A model generated the notes under the pieces. It worked only from the letters and a program-made list of their open reading frames with translations. It did no database searches and was not told the DNA's origin. From positions 310,001 through 374,000 of the forward strand of contig CAVYGS010000004.1 in NCBI GenBank assembly GCA_963768185.1: a stretch of 64,000 nt of DNA, written 5' to 3'. The position numbers and the translations under genes are program-made. Shown piece after piece: positions 1 to 10,779 of this stretch. This DNA is from Palsa-461 sp963768185. Its GTDB lineage: Bacteria; Actinomycetota; Acidimicrobiia; Acidimicrobiales; RAAP-2. The number at the start of each line of letters is the position of its first letter. The first letter of the stretch is position 1.

Positions 1-155
1 ATCGGGCGCAGGCGCTTGCCCCCCGCCTGGATGAGGTGGGTGGCGACCTGGTCCAAGAAGGGGTCGCCGGCCGAGACCGCCGAGACGAGCATCGGCTCCA
101 CCCGCTGCAGGTCCTGGTCAAGACCGGGAAGACCGGGGATCTGCACGGTGTTCAC
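1..155 (-). CDS. Polyprenyl diphosphate synthase, N-terminal fragment
   Basis: Only the first ~51 codons are in the window; the gene runs off the left edge. The reverse strand reads a GTG start followed by an acidic, helical N-terminus and ends with GGKRLRP at about residues 44-50. That is the conserved substrate-binding GGKR box of trans-isoprenyl diphosphate synthases (heptaprenyl/octaprenyl type), which make the side chain of menaquinone. An in-frame GTG at 164 is an alternative start. No clear Shine-Dalgarno is visible. It is divergent from clpC across about 180 bp. The family call is firm; chain length cannot be judged. Confidence 0.85.
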   Translation of the reverse strand, partial: MNTVQIPGLPGLDQDLQRVEPMLVSAVSAGDPFLDQVATHLIQAGGKRLRP

Positions 156-259
156 CCTGAGCACGATAGGCGACGTCCCGTGGCCGCCGACACCCGGGGG
201 ATGCCGACGTTCATGCTGGGGTAACACAGGGTGCGTCGGGTCTCGCGGGCCTCCCCGGT

Positions 260-265
260 TAGACT
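260..265 (+). promoter_or_regulatory. Candidate -10 element for clpC
   Basis: The hexamer TAGACT matches the actinobacterial TANNNT -10 and lies about 70 nt before the clpC start. No convincing -35 is seen. The mRNA leader would end with the Shine-Dalgarno GGAGG at 326-330, six bases before the GTG. The 156-336 interval holds the divergent clpC/prenyl-synthase promoters and nothing else recognisable. Confidence 0.45.
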
Positions 266-336
266 TCGTTTGCTCGACAAGGGGTCCTCAGACCGTCTGG
301 GGCCGGCCCCGACCAGAGCCGAGATGGAGGCGGTCC

Positions 337-2862
<2,526 letters not shown>

Positions 2863-2866
<4 letters not shown>

Positions 2867-3622
2867 GCCGACGATGTCCGGCGGTTGACCAAGTAACCGC
2901 GCGCCTGGTCGCGCGGGCGCACGACCATCTCGTCGATGTCGACGTGGCTGGGGCGGCGTCGCGACGAACGCGACGCATTGCGCGATGTCGTCGGCGGTGA
3001 GCGGATCGACGCCGGCGTACACCGCGTCGGCACGCGCTACGTCACCGTCGAAGCGCACGAGCGAGAAGTCCGTCTCGACCATCCCCGGATCGATCTCACT
3101 GACGCGCACCGGCTTGCCCAACAGCTCGATCCGCAGCACGTCGGTGAATGCCCGCTCGGCGGCCTTGGCCGCGTGGTAGCCAGCACCGCCGACGTAGCGC
3201 TCGAAGGCGGCCACTGATCCGATGTTGATGACGATGCCGTCGCCCGAGGCGACCAGCTTGGGCAGCAACGCCCGGGTCATGCGCATGGTGCCCATGACGT
3301 TGCTGTCCCACATCTGACGCCAGTGCTCCTCGTCCGCCTCGGCGATGGGCTCCATCCCGAGCGCGCCACCGGCGTTGTTCACGAGCACGCGGCACGCCGG
3401 CACGGCCGAGCAGAAGGTGTCGACGGAGGCCACGTCGGTCACATCGAGGTGCAGGGCTCGAGCGCCGGGGATCGTCGCCGCCACCGACTCGAGGCGGTCC
3501 ATGCGTCGAGCGCCCAGGACCACGTCGAGCCCCGCCTCGGCGAGCCGCCGTGCGGTCGCCTCGCCAATCCCGCTCGACGCGCCGGTGATGACGGCCGTGC
3601 CTGCGTTGTGCTGAGTCGTGAT
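2863..3622 (-). CDS. Short-chain dehydrogenase (YdfG/serine dehydrogenase-like), frameshifted, non-canonical start
   Basis: Classical NAD(P)-dependent SDR. It has the TGASSGIG-type cofactor loop near the N-terminus, NNAGGAL, an IGSVAA serine region and YHAAK with the catalytic Tyr and Lys. Homology begins at ATC ACG ACT (3622), six bases after GGAGG, with no in-frame ATG/GTG/TTG; ATC sits exactly where ATG would be expected. Near 2956 one extra base changes frame. After correction the end reads ATRPSHVDIDEMVVRP, typical of this SDR group, and stops at 2863 inside the clpC stop. Substrate unknown; a sugar or hydroxy-acid alcohol is usual for this subfamily. Confidence 0.82.
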
Positions 3623-3673
3623 GGCGCACCTCCCGGACCGGGACTGTCTACCAGCCGCCCAGACCGGCCGAGC

Positions 3674-4801
3674 TCAGCCCGGCGTGATCCGGAACAGCCG
3701 AGCGAAGCCGCCCTCGCCCACGTCGGGCAGCCCGAGCACATAGAGCGAGCCGCGGTAGGCGGCCGCCTCGCCCGGGGCGAGCGATCGGTCTTGGAGGTAG
3801 AGGCGCGAGACCCGCGCCACCACGGCCGCCCGGCCGGTCACCGGGTCGATGCTGACGACCAGCGACGCGGACTCGTCGTTCCGGCTACTCGCCACGATGG
3901 TCCACAGACCGCCCCGACCTCCGAGCATGGTGAGGGTCGCGTAGGGGTCGGCCGTCGAATAGCGGGGGGTCGGATCGGACCCCTCGTAGCGGGCGACGCG
4001 TTGAGGCCCGCACCCGCCGCCCGCCGGCCCCGAGGCAACCCACAGGCTCGTGCCCTGGCCGATCATCCAGCACAGGTCCCGGAAGCCGCTCGTCACCGCG
4101 ACGGGCGCACTTGCTCCCGGCGCGATCCGGTAGAGGGATGTTGTCGGCTGGGGTCCACTCCACCCGCCCTCGACCGACGGCCCGAACCAGAAGCCCTCGG
4201 CGTTTGCCGCCACGACCGGCTGCGCGAGCACGAGACCGTCGCTGATCGAATCGACCACTTGTCCGGTCGACGCCGAGATCTGCCAGACCCTGGTCGGCCC
4301 TTGGCACGCCGCCTCGTAGATCCACAGCCACCCGCCGCCGTACGCGCTCTCGGGGTTGCCGCCCGCGCACTCGTCGTAAGTCATGAGGTTTGGGCCCACC
4401 GTCAGCTGGCCGGAGTTCGGGTTCGCGGTGACCAGCGAGAGTTCGACCAGATTGTTGTGGTCGAAAGAGGTGGTCTCGTAGCCGATGTCCTGTCCCGGGC
4501 CGAAAATGGCGCCGCACAGAGGATTCGACTGCTCGACTCCGACCCGCAGCGTGGCCGGGTCGAGGCGCGCCGTGACGCACGCGCCCTGCTGATCTGGGAC
4601 GCTCGTTGGCGTCTCTCCCTCGAGCACCAGTCGGTCACCGATCTGGGCGACCGTGCCGAACCACGCGGTCGTCGGGAGCCGCGTCTCGGTCACCGTCTTG
4701 CCGGGTCCGCTCCGACCGACCGCCCCCGACGGCAACCCGGCGAGCCCCACGACGCCGGCCAGCGCGGCGATCACTGCACCGACGACTCTCGGTCTCATCA
4801 C
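3674..4801 (-). CDS. Secreted repeat protein, beta-propeller-like, function unknown
   Basis: A 375-residue protein starting GTG-ATG (4801 or 4798). A basic MRPR stretch followed by about 20 hydrophobic residues ending near SGAVG looks like a Sec signal peptide or N-terminal anchor. The mature part has recurrent W/Y-rich blocks of about 45-50 residues (GWLWIYEAAC, GFWFGPSVEGG, SLWVASG, GLWTIVASS, SLYVLGLPD) separated by value-reporting segments, the pattern of NHL or PQQ-like propeller blades. Six cysteines suggest disulfides outside the cell. I do not recognise a named family. It stands alone between the minus-strand SDR and the plus-strand VOC gene. Confidence 0.7.
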   Translation of the reverse strand: MMRPRVVGAVIAALAGVVGLAGLPSGAVGRSGPGKTVTETRLPTTAWFGTVAQIGDRLVLEGETPTSVPDQQGACVTARLDPATLRVGVEQSNPLCGAIFGPGQDIGYETTSFDHNNLVELSLVTANPNSGQLTVGPNLMTYDECAGGNPESAYGGGWLWIYEAACQGPTRVWQISASTGQVVDSISDGLVLAQPVVAANAEGFWFGPSVEGGWSGPQPTTSLYRIAPGASAPVAVTSGFRDLCWMIGQGTSLWVASGPAGGGCGPQRVARYEGSDPTPRYSTADPYATLTMLGGRGGLWTIVASSRNDESASLVVSIDPVTGRAAVVARVSRLYLQDRSLAPGEAAAYRGSLYVLGLPDVGEGGFARLFRITPG

Positions 4802-4875
4802 TGCGACTCCGTCTCGTGCCGTCGGCCAACAGTACGCCCCGCTTGCGCGATGTCGCGGCGTGGCAGCATGCGTTG

Positions 4876-5238
4876 GTGCACATCGTTGGCCTCGACCACG
4901 TCCAGTTCACGCTCCCGCCGGGTGAGGAGGACACCGCCGATCGTTTCTACGTGGGGGTGCTCGGCTTCGAGACCGAGGAGAAGCCCCCGGTGCTGGCGTC
5001 GCGCGGTGGCCGTTGGTACCGATCCGGGGAGGTGCGGTTCCACCTCGGCTCGGACGCCGATTTCCGGGCGGCCACCCGGGCCCATCCGGCCTTCATCGTG
5101 GCGGACCTGGGCACCCTCGTGGAAAGGCTGGCCAAGGAAGGACTCGAGGTCGAGTGGGACGAGCACATCCCCGGCGTCGGCCGCTGCTACGTCCACGACC
5201 CCTTCGGGAACCGCCTCGAGCTCGTCGCTGCCTCCTGA
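4876..5238 (+). CDS. VOC (glyoxalase/bleomycin-resistance) superfamily protein
   Basis: A 120-residue single VOC module. It begins HIVGLDHVQFTLP, with the usual first metal-ligand His in LDHVQF, and ends YVHDPFGNRLELV, where the final Glu is the second ligand of the fold. GTG at 4876 is chosen because homology starts immediately; TTG at 4873 is the alternative. No Shine-Dalgarno is evident. The protein probably dimerises to bind one divalent metal. The substrate cannot be told; it could be a small-molecule isomerase, lyase or resistance protein. It precedes carD in the same direction, with a hairpin and a promoter between them. Confidence 0.82.
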   Translation: MHIVGLDHVQFTLPPGEEDTADRFYVGVLGFETEEKPPVLASRGGRWYRSGEVRFHLGSDADFRAATRAHPAFIVADLGTLVERLAKEGLEVEWDEHIPGVGRCYVHDPFGNRLELVAAS

Positions 5239-5246
5239 GCGCTCGG

Positions 5247-5263
5247 CCGGCTCCCGGAGCCGG
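5247..5263 (+). terminator. Candidate hairpin terminator after the VOC gene
   Basis: CCGGCTC-CCG-GAGCCGG forms a 7-bp perfect stem with a three-base loop nine bases after the VOC stop. There is no T-tract, so it is either a weak intrinsic terminator or a structure just upstream of the carD promoter. Confidence 0.35.
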
Positions 5264-5268
5264 TCATG

Positions 5269-5274
5269 TAGAAT
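5269..5274 (+). promoter_or_regulatory. Candidate -10 element for carD
   Basis: TAGAAT preceded directly by TG (TGTAGAAT) is a good actinobacterial extended -10. It lies about 105 bases before the carD start. The leader carries AAGGAG at 5370-5375. No clear -35 was found. Confidence 0.5.
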
Positions 5275-5379
5275 GGCTTGTTCCCCCCGCCCGCCAAATG
5301 CGCCGGAGCGTGAGCCGCGAGACCCCTGCCGGAGCCGGCTCGCGGGCGCCGTCCGTGTGAACCTGCTCGAAGGAGTGCC

Positions 5380-5871
5380 GTGGCCGTCAAGTCGAAGTTC
5401 AAGGTCGGGGACAAGGTCGTGTACCCGCACCACGGCGCTGCGGTGGTCGAGAAGCGCGAGACGAAGGAAGCGTTCGGTGAGAAGCGCGAGTACCTCGTGC
5501 TGCGCCTCGCCTACGGCGACCTGACCTTGATGGTCCCGGCCGACAACACCGAGGGCGTGGGGCTGCGCGAGGTGATCAACGACGAGGAGGTCGAGGAGGT
5601 GTTCGCGGTCCTTCGCAAGAAGGAGGCCCGCATGCCGACCAACTGGTCGAGGCGCTACAAGAACCACTCCGAGAAGCTGCGCTCCGGCGACATCTACCAG
5701 GTCGCCGAGGTCGTGCGGAACCTCTCGATCCGGGACAAGGACAAGGGCCTCTCGGCCGGCGAGAAGCGCATGCTGTCGCGCGCCCGCCAGATCCTCGTCT
5801 CCGAGCTGACCTTCGCCCTCGCGGTCGACGAGGAGACTGCCGAGCAGCGCCTGAACGAGGCCCTGCCCTAA
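5380..5871 (+). CDS. carD: CarD-family RNA polymerase-binding transcription regulator
   Basis: A 163-aa protein of the size of mycobacterial CarD. Residues ~1-60 form the RNA-polymerase-interacting Tudor-like domain (KVGDKVVYPHHGAAVV at the start). The helical C-terminal half contains the DNA-contacting region with the conserved NWSRRYKNH tryptophan (~86) that stabilises open promoter complexes. GTG at 5380 has AAGGAG five bases upstream. It leads the carD-ispD-ispF-rlmB series found in many Actinobacteria. CarD binds the RNAP beta subunit and supports rRNA and housekeeping transcription. Confidence 0.96.
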   Translation: MAVKSKFKVGDKVVYPHHGAAVVEKRETKEAFGEKREYLVLRLAYGDLTLMVPADNTEGVGLREVINDEEVEEVFAVLRKKEARMPTNWSRRYKNHSEKLRSGDIYQVAEVVRNLSIRDKDKGLSAGEKRMLSRARQILVSELTFALAVDEETAEQRLNEALP

Positions 5872-5879
5872 GCACTCCC

Positions 5880-6536
5880 ATGGGTGGCGTCTGGGGGATC
5901 GTCGTGGCCGGCGGGTCCGGCTCGCGCTTCGGTGAACTGAAGCAGTTCCTCCCCTTGGGCGGACGGCTGGTCGCCGAGCGCGCTGTCGCGGGGTGCCGCT
6001 CGGTGTGCGACTCGGTCGTGCTGGTGGTCCCCGAAGGGACGGACTGCGGCGAGACTCACGGCGCCGATGTCGCGGTCGAGGGCGGCGACACCCGCGCTGG
6101 ATCGGTCCGGGCCGGACTGGCCGCGGTCGACGACGACGCGACGACCGTCGTCGTGCACGACGCGGCGAGGCCGCTGGCCAAGCCCGAGCTCTTCCACTCC
6201 GTGCTCGAGGCGCTGCGGCGATCCGATGCGGCCGGCGCGATCTGCGCGGTCCCGGTCAGCGACACGATCAAACGGGTCGCGCCCGGCCCCAACTTTGGCG
6301 ACCAGCGTGTCGCCGGGACCCTCGACCGCTCCAACCTCGTCGCGGTGCAGACTCCTCAGGCCTTCGACGCGGCCGTGCTGCGCCGGGCTCACGAGGGGGA
6401 TCCGGACGCGACCGACGACGCCGCGCTCGTCGAGGCACTCGGCGTCACCGTCTGGGTGGTCCGGGGGGACCCCGACAACCTCAAGCTGACGACGCCGGCC
6501 GACTTCGAGCGGGCCGAGCGGCTGATCGGTTCCTAG
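5880..6536 (+). CDS. ispD: 2-C-methyl-D-erythritol 4-phosphate cytidylyltransferase
   Basis: Third step of the MEP isoprenoid pathway: transfers CMP from CTP to MEP. The 218-aa protein opens with the nucleotide-binding VAGGSGSRFG loop (residues ~8-18) and has HDAARPL (~95), SDTIKR (~125) and QTPQAF (~155), all IspD signatures. It lies eight bases after carD and directly abuts ispF (TAG-ATG). Length is normal for a single-domain IspD. Confidence 0.96.
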   Translation: MGGVWGIVVAGGSGSRFGELKQFLPLGGRLVAERAVAGCRSVCDSVVLVVPEGTDCGETHGADVAVEGGDTRAGSVRAGLAAVDDDATTVVVHDAARPLAKPELFHSVLEALRRSDAAGAICAVPVSDTIKRVAPGPNFGDQRVAGTLDRSNLVAVQTPQAFDAAVLRRAHEGDPDATDDAALVEALGVTVWVVRGDPDNLKLTTPADFERAERLIGS

Positions 6537-7010
6537 ATGCGGATCGGGCAGGGTTTCGACGTCCACCGCTTCTCGGATGATCCCGGGCACCGGCTCGTGC
6601 TCGGCGGGGTGGCGGTGGACGGCCGCGGCCTCGAGGGGCACAGCGACGCGGACGTCGTCGCGCACGCCCTGGCCGATGCCGTCCTCGGCGCAGCGGCGTT
6701 GGGCGACATCGGGACGCATTTCCCCGACACCGACCCCGCGTTCTTTGGGGTCGACAGCATCGGCCTGCTTGGCCGGGTCGTCGCCATGGCTCGCGAGGCC
6801 GGGTTCACGCCGGTGAACGCGGATTGCACGGTGCTGGCCGAGGAGCCGCGGCTCGCCCCGCACGTGGCCGCCATGTCCGACCGGCTCGGGTCCGTGCTCG
6901 GCGCGCCGGTCTCGGTCAAGGCGACGCGGGCCGAGGGCCTCGGCGCGATCGGGCGTGCCGAAGGGATCGCCTGTCTCGCCGTCGTGCTCCTCGAACCGCT
7001 GGCCGGATGA
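6537..7010 (+). CDS. ispF: 2-C-methyl-D-erythritol 2,4-cyclodiphosphate synthase
   Basis: Fifth step of the MEP pathway: cyclises CDP-ME 2-phosphate with release of CMP, as a zinc trimer. The 157-aa protein starts MRIGQGFDVHRF, with metal ligands Asp8 and His10, followed by LEGHSDADV (third His ligand) and KATRAEGLGAIGR near the C-terminus (CDP binding). It starts on the base after the ispD stop. Its stop shares ATGA with the rlmB start, so translation is probably coupled. Confidence 0.96.
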   Translation: MRIGQGFDVHRFSDDPGHRLVLGGVAVDGRGLEGHSDADVVAHALADAVLGAAALGDIGTHFPDTDPAFFGVDSIGLLGRVVAMAREAGFTPVNADCTVLAEEPRLAPHVAAMSDRLGSVLGAPVSVKATRAEGLGAIGRAEGIACLAVVLLEPLAG

Positions 7011-7840
7011 CGCCGGCCGGGCGGCACGGAGGCGGCCGTCGTCCCCCCGCCGGCGGGCGGGGCGAGGCGCCGCGACGTCCGGCGCACCCGCTCGGTGGCG
7101 ACCAGGTCGAAGGGCGCCGGGCAGTGCTCGAGCTGCTGGCGGCGGGGAAGCGCCGCGTTCGCCGCATCCGGATCGCCGACGGCCAGGACCCGTCCCCTCA
7201 GCTCGACGAGATCGAGCGCCTGGCGGCCTCACGGCGGGTGCCCCTCGAGACCGTCCCGAGGGCGCGCCTCGATGCCGAGGCCAAGACGTTCGCGCCCCAG
7301 GGCGTGGTGGCCAGTGCCGAGCCGGTGCGGCCGCTCGAGCTGGCCCGGCTCGCCGCTCCGAAGGGGCGCCCCCCGTTCCTCCTCGTGGTCGCCGGGGTCA
7401 CCGACCCCCAGAACCTCGGTGCCTTGCTCCGCAGCGCGGCGGGCGCCGGCGTGACCGGTGTGGTGCTGGCTAGGCACCGGGCCGCGCACCTCTCGCCCTC
7501 GGTGGTGAAGGTGGCTGCCGGCGCGGTCGAGCATCTGTCGTTCAGCGTCGTCGGCGGCATCCCGGCCGCCCTCGACGAGCTGCGTCGGGCCGGGCTGTTC
7601 ACGATCGGGTTGGCCGCTGACGGCGGACGCTCGCTCTACGACCTGAAGCTCGATAACGCGCGGGTCGCGCTCGTGGTGGGCGGCGAGGAGCGCGGCCTCG
7701 CGCCGCTCGTGCGGCGGCGCTGTGACGAGGTCGTGGCGATCCCACAACGCGGCGGAGTCGCCTCGCTTAACGTCGCGTCGGCGGGCACGGTCGCGTGTTT
7801 CGAGGTCGCTCGCCGCCGCGCCGCGGCTATTGCGCCCTGA
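7007..7840 (+). CDS. rlmB: 23S rRNA (guanosine 2'-O-) methyltransferase RlmB, SpoU/TrmH family
   Basis: The 277-aa protein has a Gly/Pro/Arg-rich disordered N-terminus (~1-30), a SpoU substrate-binding domain starting near QVEGRRAVLELL, and a C-terminal trefoil-knot methyltransferase. Knot motifs are DPQNLGALLRSA (~129-140), VVGGEERGL (~225) and IPQRGGVASLNVASA (~247). It uses AdoMet to 2'-O-methylate a guanosine in 23S rRNA; exact target by homology only. ATG at 7007 overlaps the ispF stop. Its 3' end overlaps the convergent permease by 14 bp. Confidence 0.93.
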   Translation: MTPAGRHGGGRRPPAGGRGEAPRRPAHPLGGDQVEGRRAVLELLAAGKRRVRRIRIADGQDPSPQLDEIERLAASRRVPLETVPRARLDAEAKTFAPQGVVASAEPVRPLELARLAAPKGRPPFLLVVAGVTDPQNLGALLRSAAGAGVTGVVLARHRAAHLSPSVVKVAAGAVEHLSFSVVGGIPAALDELRRAGLFTIGLAADGGRSLYDLKLDNARVALVVGGEERGLAPLVRRRCDEVVAIPQRGGVASLNVASAGTVACFEVARRRAAAIAP

Positions 7841-10205
7841 GGAGCTGGGCCGGCGAGAGCCGTGACGAGATGATCGCGGGGGCGATCGCCAGCAGGTTGG
7901 CGACCAGTAGCACTCCGCCGACCACGGCCGCCATCTCGCTGGCCAGGACGACGGTGTCGGGGAACAAGCCGAGGTTGTTGGCGAAGAGGTGCCACACCGC
8001 GTTCCCGACGACGACGCCGAGCGGGACACCGATGACGATCCCGACGAGCGCGATCGTGGTTGCCTGCCAGGCGACGACCATGACGAGCTGGCTCCGGACG
8101 AAGCCCAGCGCCTTCAAGAGTCCGGTCTCGGACCGTCGACGCGTGGCGCTGACCACGAGCGTGTGAAGGAGCGTCGCCGCACCGAAGAGCAGGAGCACCA
8201 GACCGATGATGAGCGGGAAGTCCACGGCCTCGCCGAAGTTGACCAGGTTGTTTGGGGGATACGGGATCGAGGTGAGCTCTGGATCGGCGCGCTCGAAATG
8301 CGCGATCGCCCGGTGTGAACCGGTGACCAGGATGGCTTGCTCGTCACTGCGCTCGGCGGAAGCGACGCACGCCGCGGCCCTGGGGCCCGTCGGGCACTGT
8401 GCGGTGGCGAGACCGGGCACCGTCAGGACCGCGCCGTTGCCCAGTCCGCCGATGCCGAAGTCGATGGGGATCGACACGGTGCCCACGACGCGGAACCGCT
8501 CGGTGTGGGTCCCGCCGGATATTCCCGGAACGGTCAGCTCGACCGGACCACCGACCTGCGCTCCGACCTGGCGCAGCGTGGTCGACCCCAGTGCGATTTC
8601 GTTCGGCGCTCGTGGCGCGCGGCCGCTGACCACGGTGACCAGCACGGGACCGCGCACCGATATGCCGGCGATCGCGTCCACCTCTTGATGGTTGATCTGG
8701 AGCTCCTGTGACGCGCCCAGGGTGATGTCGCGGATGCCCCTGTCGGCGCGCAGCTGAGAGAGGAGCCGACCCATGACGAGCGGTTGCTGTTGGGGCAGCC
8801 CGTCGAACTCCACGTCGAAGGGTTGTCCGTAGAGGGCCGGCGTCGAGGTGAGGTGCGAAAGGCTGGTTCCGAACACCGCCGTGGCCGCCAACGCCAGCAC
8901 CGCGAGGACCGTGGCGACGAGCGCGGTGCCGACGGGCACAGCATTGCGGCCCTGCCCGCGCTCGAGCACCCGGCGGACCCCCACCACCGCCGTCGGAGGC
9001 GCGCCGGCGGCCGACAGACCCGCCACGACGGCGGAGGGCCGCCCAGGGAGCGATGGTCTCGCGGTCCGCAACCGGGAGGACCGAATCGCAGGCCAGAGCG
9101 CGACAAGCACCGTGGCGGTGACCGTGATCAGCACCCCGAGCCAGAGAACGAACGGGTCGAAGTAGATGCCCCCGGTCGGGTCGGCGATCCGAGCCTCGCC
9201 CACCGGGGCGAGAGGGGACAGCACGATAGCCAGGAGCACGCCGCCTGCCGCGCCGCCCAGCGCCACGAAGAGCGCGCGGCCGACGTTGAGCAGCGCAAGT
9301 TCGCTGGATCCGAGCCCGACGGCGGAGAGGGTCGGAAAGGTCTCGCTGGCGACCCGGGTCTGCCGGGCGAAGGCCTGCGCGATGGTGAGCAATCCCGCCG
9401 CCCCGGCGAGGATGGCAAGCACCCACCACCCGACCGCTTGGGGGTGGATGGAGCTTGCGACCTCGCTGGCGGCGACGCTCTCGTCGCTGAATCCCCCGAC
9501 GTCGAACTTGCTCGCCGCCGCTTGGAAAGCGCCCTGGTCGAGCGCCCCGCGCTTGAGACGCGTGAAGTAGAGGTAGAAGTGCACCAGGCTCGACGAGTAG
9601 CGCCGGGTGAAAGCGGAGGTGGTGTAGAGATCCTCGCTCGGCGTCCCGATCGAAGGAAACTCGAACTCGCTCGCCTCGAACCCCACGACCCTGAAGGTCA
9701 ATTTCGGCCCGGTGGGCTTGACCGCGGCCGAGTCGTTGAAGACCGCCGACTCCTGCGAGCTCGAGTCGAACCGGACGTGGATCACCGACCCGATGTGGAT
9801 CCCCTCCTGCGCGAGGTTGAACGATGCCAATACCTCGGTGGTCGAGCTCGGGTTGGGGAGCCGTCCCGAGATGAGCTTCACGCCGGGCCCCCCGACCGGA
9901 AGCCCGACCGCCACGCTGAAGTAGCTCGGGTTGATGGGTGCGCACTGGCATGTGGGCGTGCCGGTTCCGGCGAATGTGATCTCGCTCGACGTCTCGACCT
10001 CCGGGAGCCGCGCCAGCTGGGGCGTGGGATGGAAGGCGTAGGTGAGCGTGTCGAACCCGTACTGCTGCACGAACCTCGGGAAGGCGCTCGCTGTCCGGCG
10101 TCCCGCGGTAGTGGCGGCCATGGCGACGCCGCTGACGAGCGCGACGAGAAGCGCGAGGGCAAGCCAAGACCGCCATCGGCGAAGCGCCTCGTTGAGCAAG
10201 ACCAT
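7827..10205 (-). CDS. FtsX/MacB-type ABC transporter permease (large, duplicated)
   Basis: About 792 aa from ATG 10205 (MVLLNEALRRW). An upstream in-frame ATG at 10277 would add 24 residues. Layout: N-terminal TM helix with cytoplasmic Arg-rich flank, a large extracellular MacB-like periplasmic core, an FtsX block of three TM helices, a second soluble core, then a final FtsX block with RRSETGLLKALGF and three TM helices ending LSPAQLLRAQ. This is the double-FtsX plan of permeases for lipoproteins, lipids or peptides. No ATPase partner is adjacent. Its stop lies inside the rlmB 3' end. Confidence 0.9.
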   Translation of the reverse strand: MVLLNEALRRWRSWLALALLVALVSGVAMAATTAGRRTASAFPRFVQQYGFDTLTYAFHPTPQLARLPEVETSSEITFAGTGTPTCQCAPINPSYFSVAVGLPVGGPGVKLISGRLPNPSSTTEVLASFNLAQEGIHIGSVIHVRFDSSSQESAVFNDSAAVKPTGPKLTFRVVGFEASEFEFPSIGTPSEDLYTTSAFTRRYSSSLVHFYLYFTRLKRGALDQGAFQAAASKFDVGGFSDESVAASEVASSIHPQAVGWWVLAILAGAAGLLTIAQAFARQTRVASETFPTLSAVGLGSSELALLNVGRALFVALGGAAGGVLLAIVLSPLAPVGEARIADPTGGIYFDPFVLWLGVLITVTATVLVALWPAIRSSRLRTARPSLPGRPSAVVAGLSAAGAPPTAVVGVRRVLERGQGRNAVPVGTALVATVLAVLALAATAVFGTSLSHLTSTPALYGQPFDVEFDGLPQQQPLVMGRLLSQLRADRGIRDITLGASQELQINHQEVDAIAGISVRGPVLVTVVSGRAPRAPNEIALGSTTLRQVGAQVGGPVELTVPGISGGTHTERFRVVGTVSIPIDFGIGGLGNGAVLTVPGLATAQCPTGPRAAACVASAERSDEQAILVTGSHRAIAHFERADPELTSIPYPPNNLVNFGEAVDFPLIIGLVLLLFGAATLLHTLVVSATRRRSETGLLKALGFVRSQLVMVVAWQATTIALVGIVIGVPLGVVVGNAVWHLFANNLGLFPDTVVLASEMAAVVGGVLLVANLLAIAPAIISSRLSPAQLLRAQ

Positions 10206-10242
10206 CCGGACAGCCCGCAACCCCCACCTCCCAAGGCAATTG

Positions 10243-10261
10243 TCGCCGAATGCCTCGGCGA
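10243..10261. repeat. Inverted repeat upstream of the permease
   Basis: TCGCCGA-ATGCC-TCGGCGA, a 7-bp perfect inverted repeat with a 5-nt loop, 38 bases before the preferred permease start. It could be an operator or a leader hairpin. If the gene really begins at 10277 it is merely coding sequence. Confidence 0.35.
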
Positions 10262-10331
10262 TTCCCAAGGTGGGCATCCGGCGTCTGCTTGTTGGTGGTA
10301 GCACCCGATCGGCGCCGATGGTCCGCCCTGA

Positions 10332-10661
10332 TCAGACCGGGTGGGGAGCCAGGCGCAGCCGGAGCCCGACCCAGAACTCCCCGTCGCTGACCTCCTCGTA
10401 CCCCAGGCGCTCGTAGAAGGCCCGCTGGGCGGTGAGCGGTTTGCGTACGCCGAGGCGCACCTCGCGGTGACCCTGCCGGCGTAGGTCCCCGTGGATCCAC
10501 GCCATCACTGAGCGACCGATACCCCGGGCCTGGCACTCGGGGTCCACGGCCACCCGTCGCACGACGGCGTGGTCTTCCTCGAACAGCAGCCGGGCGGCGG
10601 CGACCGGTTGCTCACTCAGAACTACCCTCTGAGGGTTCGTCTGTCCCAGAAACTCTGAGAC
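10332..10661 (-). pseudogene. GNAT N-acetyltransferase, beheaded next to tRNA-Thr
   Basis: The frame encodes the C-terminal two-thirds of a GNAT fold: VVRRVAVDPECQARGIGRSVM carries the acetyl-CoA pyrophosphate loop Q/RxxGxG/A, and AFYERLGY is the last conserved segment. Reading back toward the N-terminus, there is no in-frame ATG, GTG or TTG before the reading frame enters the tRNA-Thr gene at 10671. About 50 residues of a usual GNAT N-terminus are absent. Either this is a remnant truncated at the tRNA 3' end or a CTG/other start gives a short protein. The next in-frame GTG lies inside the acetyl-CoA motif. Confidence 0.6.
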
Positions 10662-10670
10662 ACCACATCG

Positions 10671-10743
10671 AGCCGGTGGTGGGACTCGAACCCACGACCT
10701 GACGATTACAAGTCGCCTGCGCTTCCAGCTGCGCCACACCGGC
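10671..10743 (-). tRNA. tRNA-Thr (anticodon TGT)
   Basis: The reverse strand folds as a full cloverleaf of 73 nt including the discriminator: acceptor GCCGGTG/CACCGGC, D-stem GCGC/GCGC, anticodon stem GGCGA/TCGTC with loop CTTGTAA (anticodon TGT, reads ACA), variable AGGTC and T-arm GTGGG-TTCGAGT-CCCAC. CCA is not encoded; the discriminator is T. Confidence 0.96.
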
Positions 10744-10779
10744 GGCCTCCCAGGCTACGGCGCTCTGGGACGGGCACGG

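Noticed and set aside
16..336. Plus-strand open frame upstream of the ClpC start
   Set aside because: It is antisense to the prenyl synthase and then intergenic; ClpC homology starts at GTG 337 with its own Shine-Dalgarno.
3323..5524. Long plus-strand frame of ~730 codons
   Set aside because: Antisense to the SDR and the secreted protein, then out of frame with VOC and carD; Arg/Pro/Ser-rich shadow.
8784..10301. 505-codon plus-strand frame opposite the permease
   Set aside because: The minus strand has clear TM helices and FtsX motifs; this frame has only charged low complexity.
10661..10739. N-terminal extension of the GNAT frame
   Set aside because: It is a translation of the tRNA-Thr gene and cannot be protein homology.
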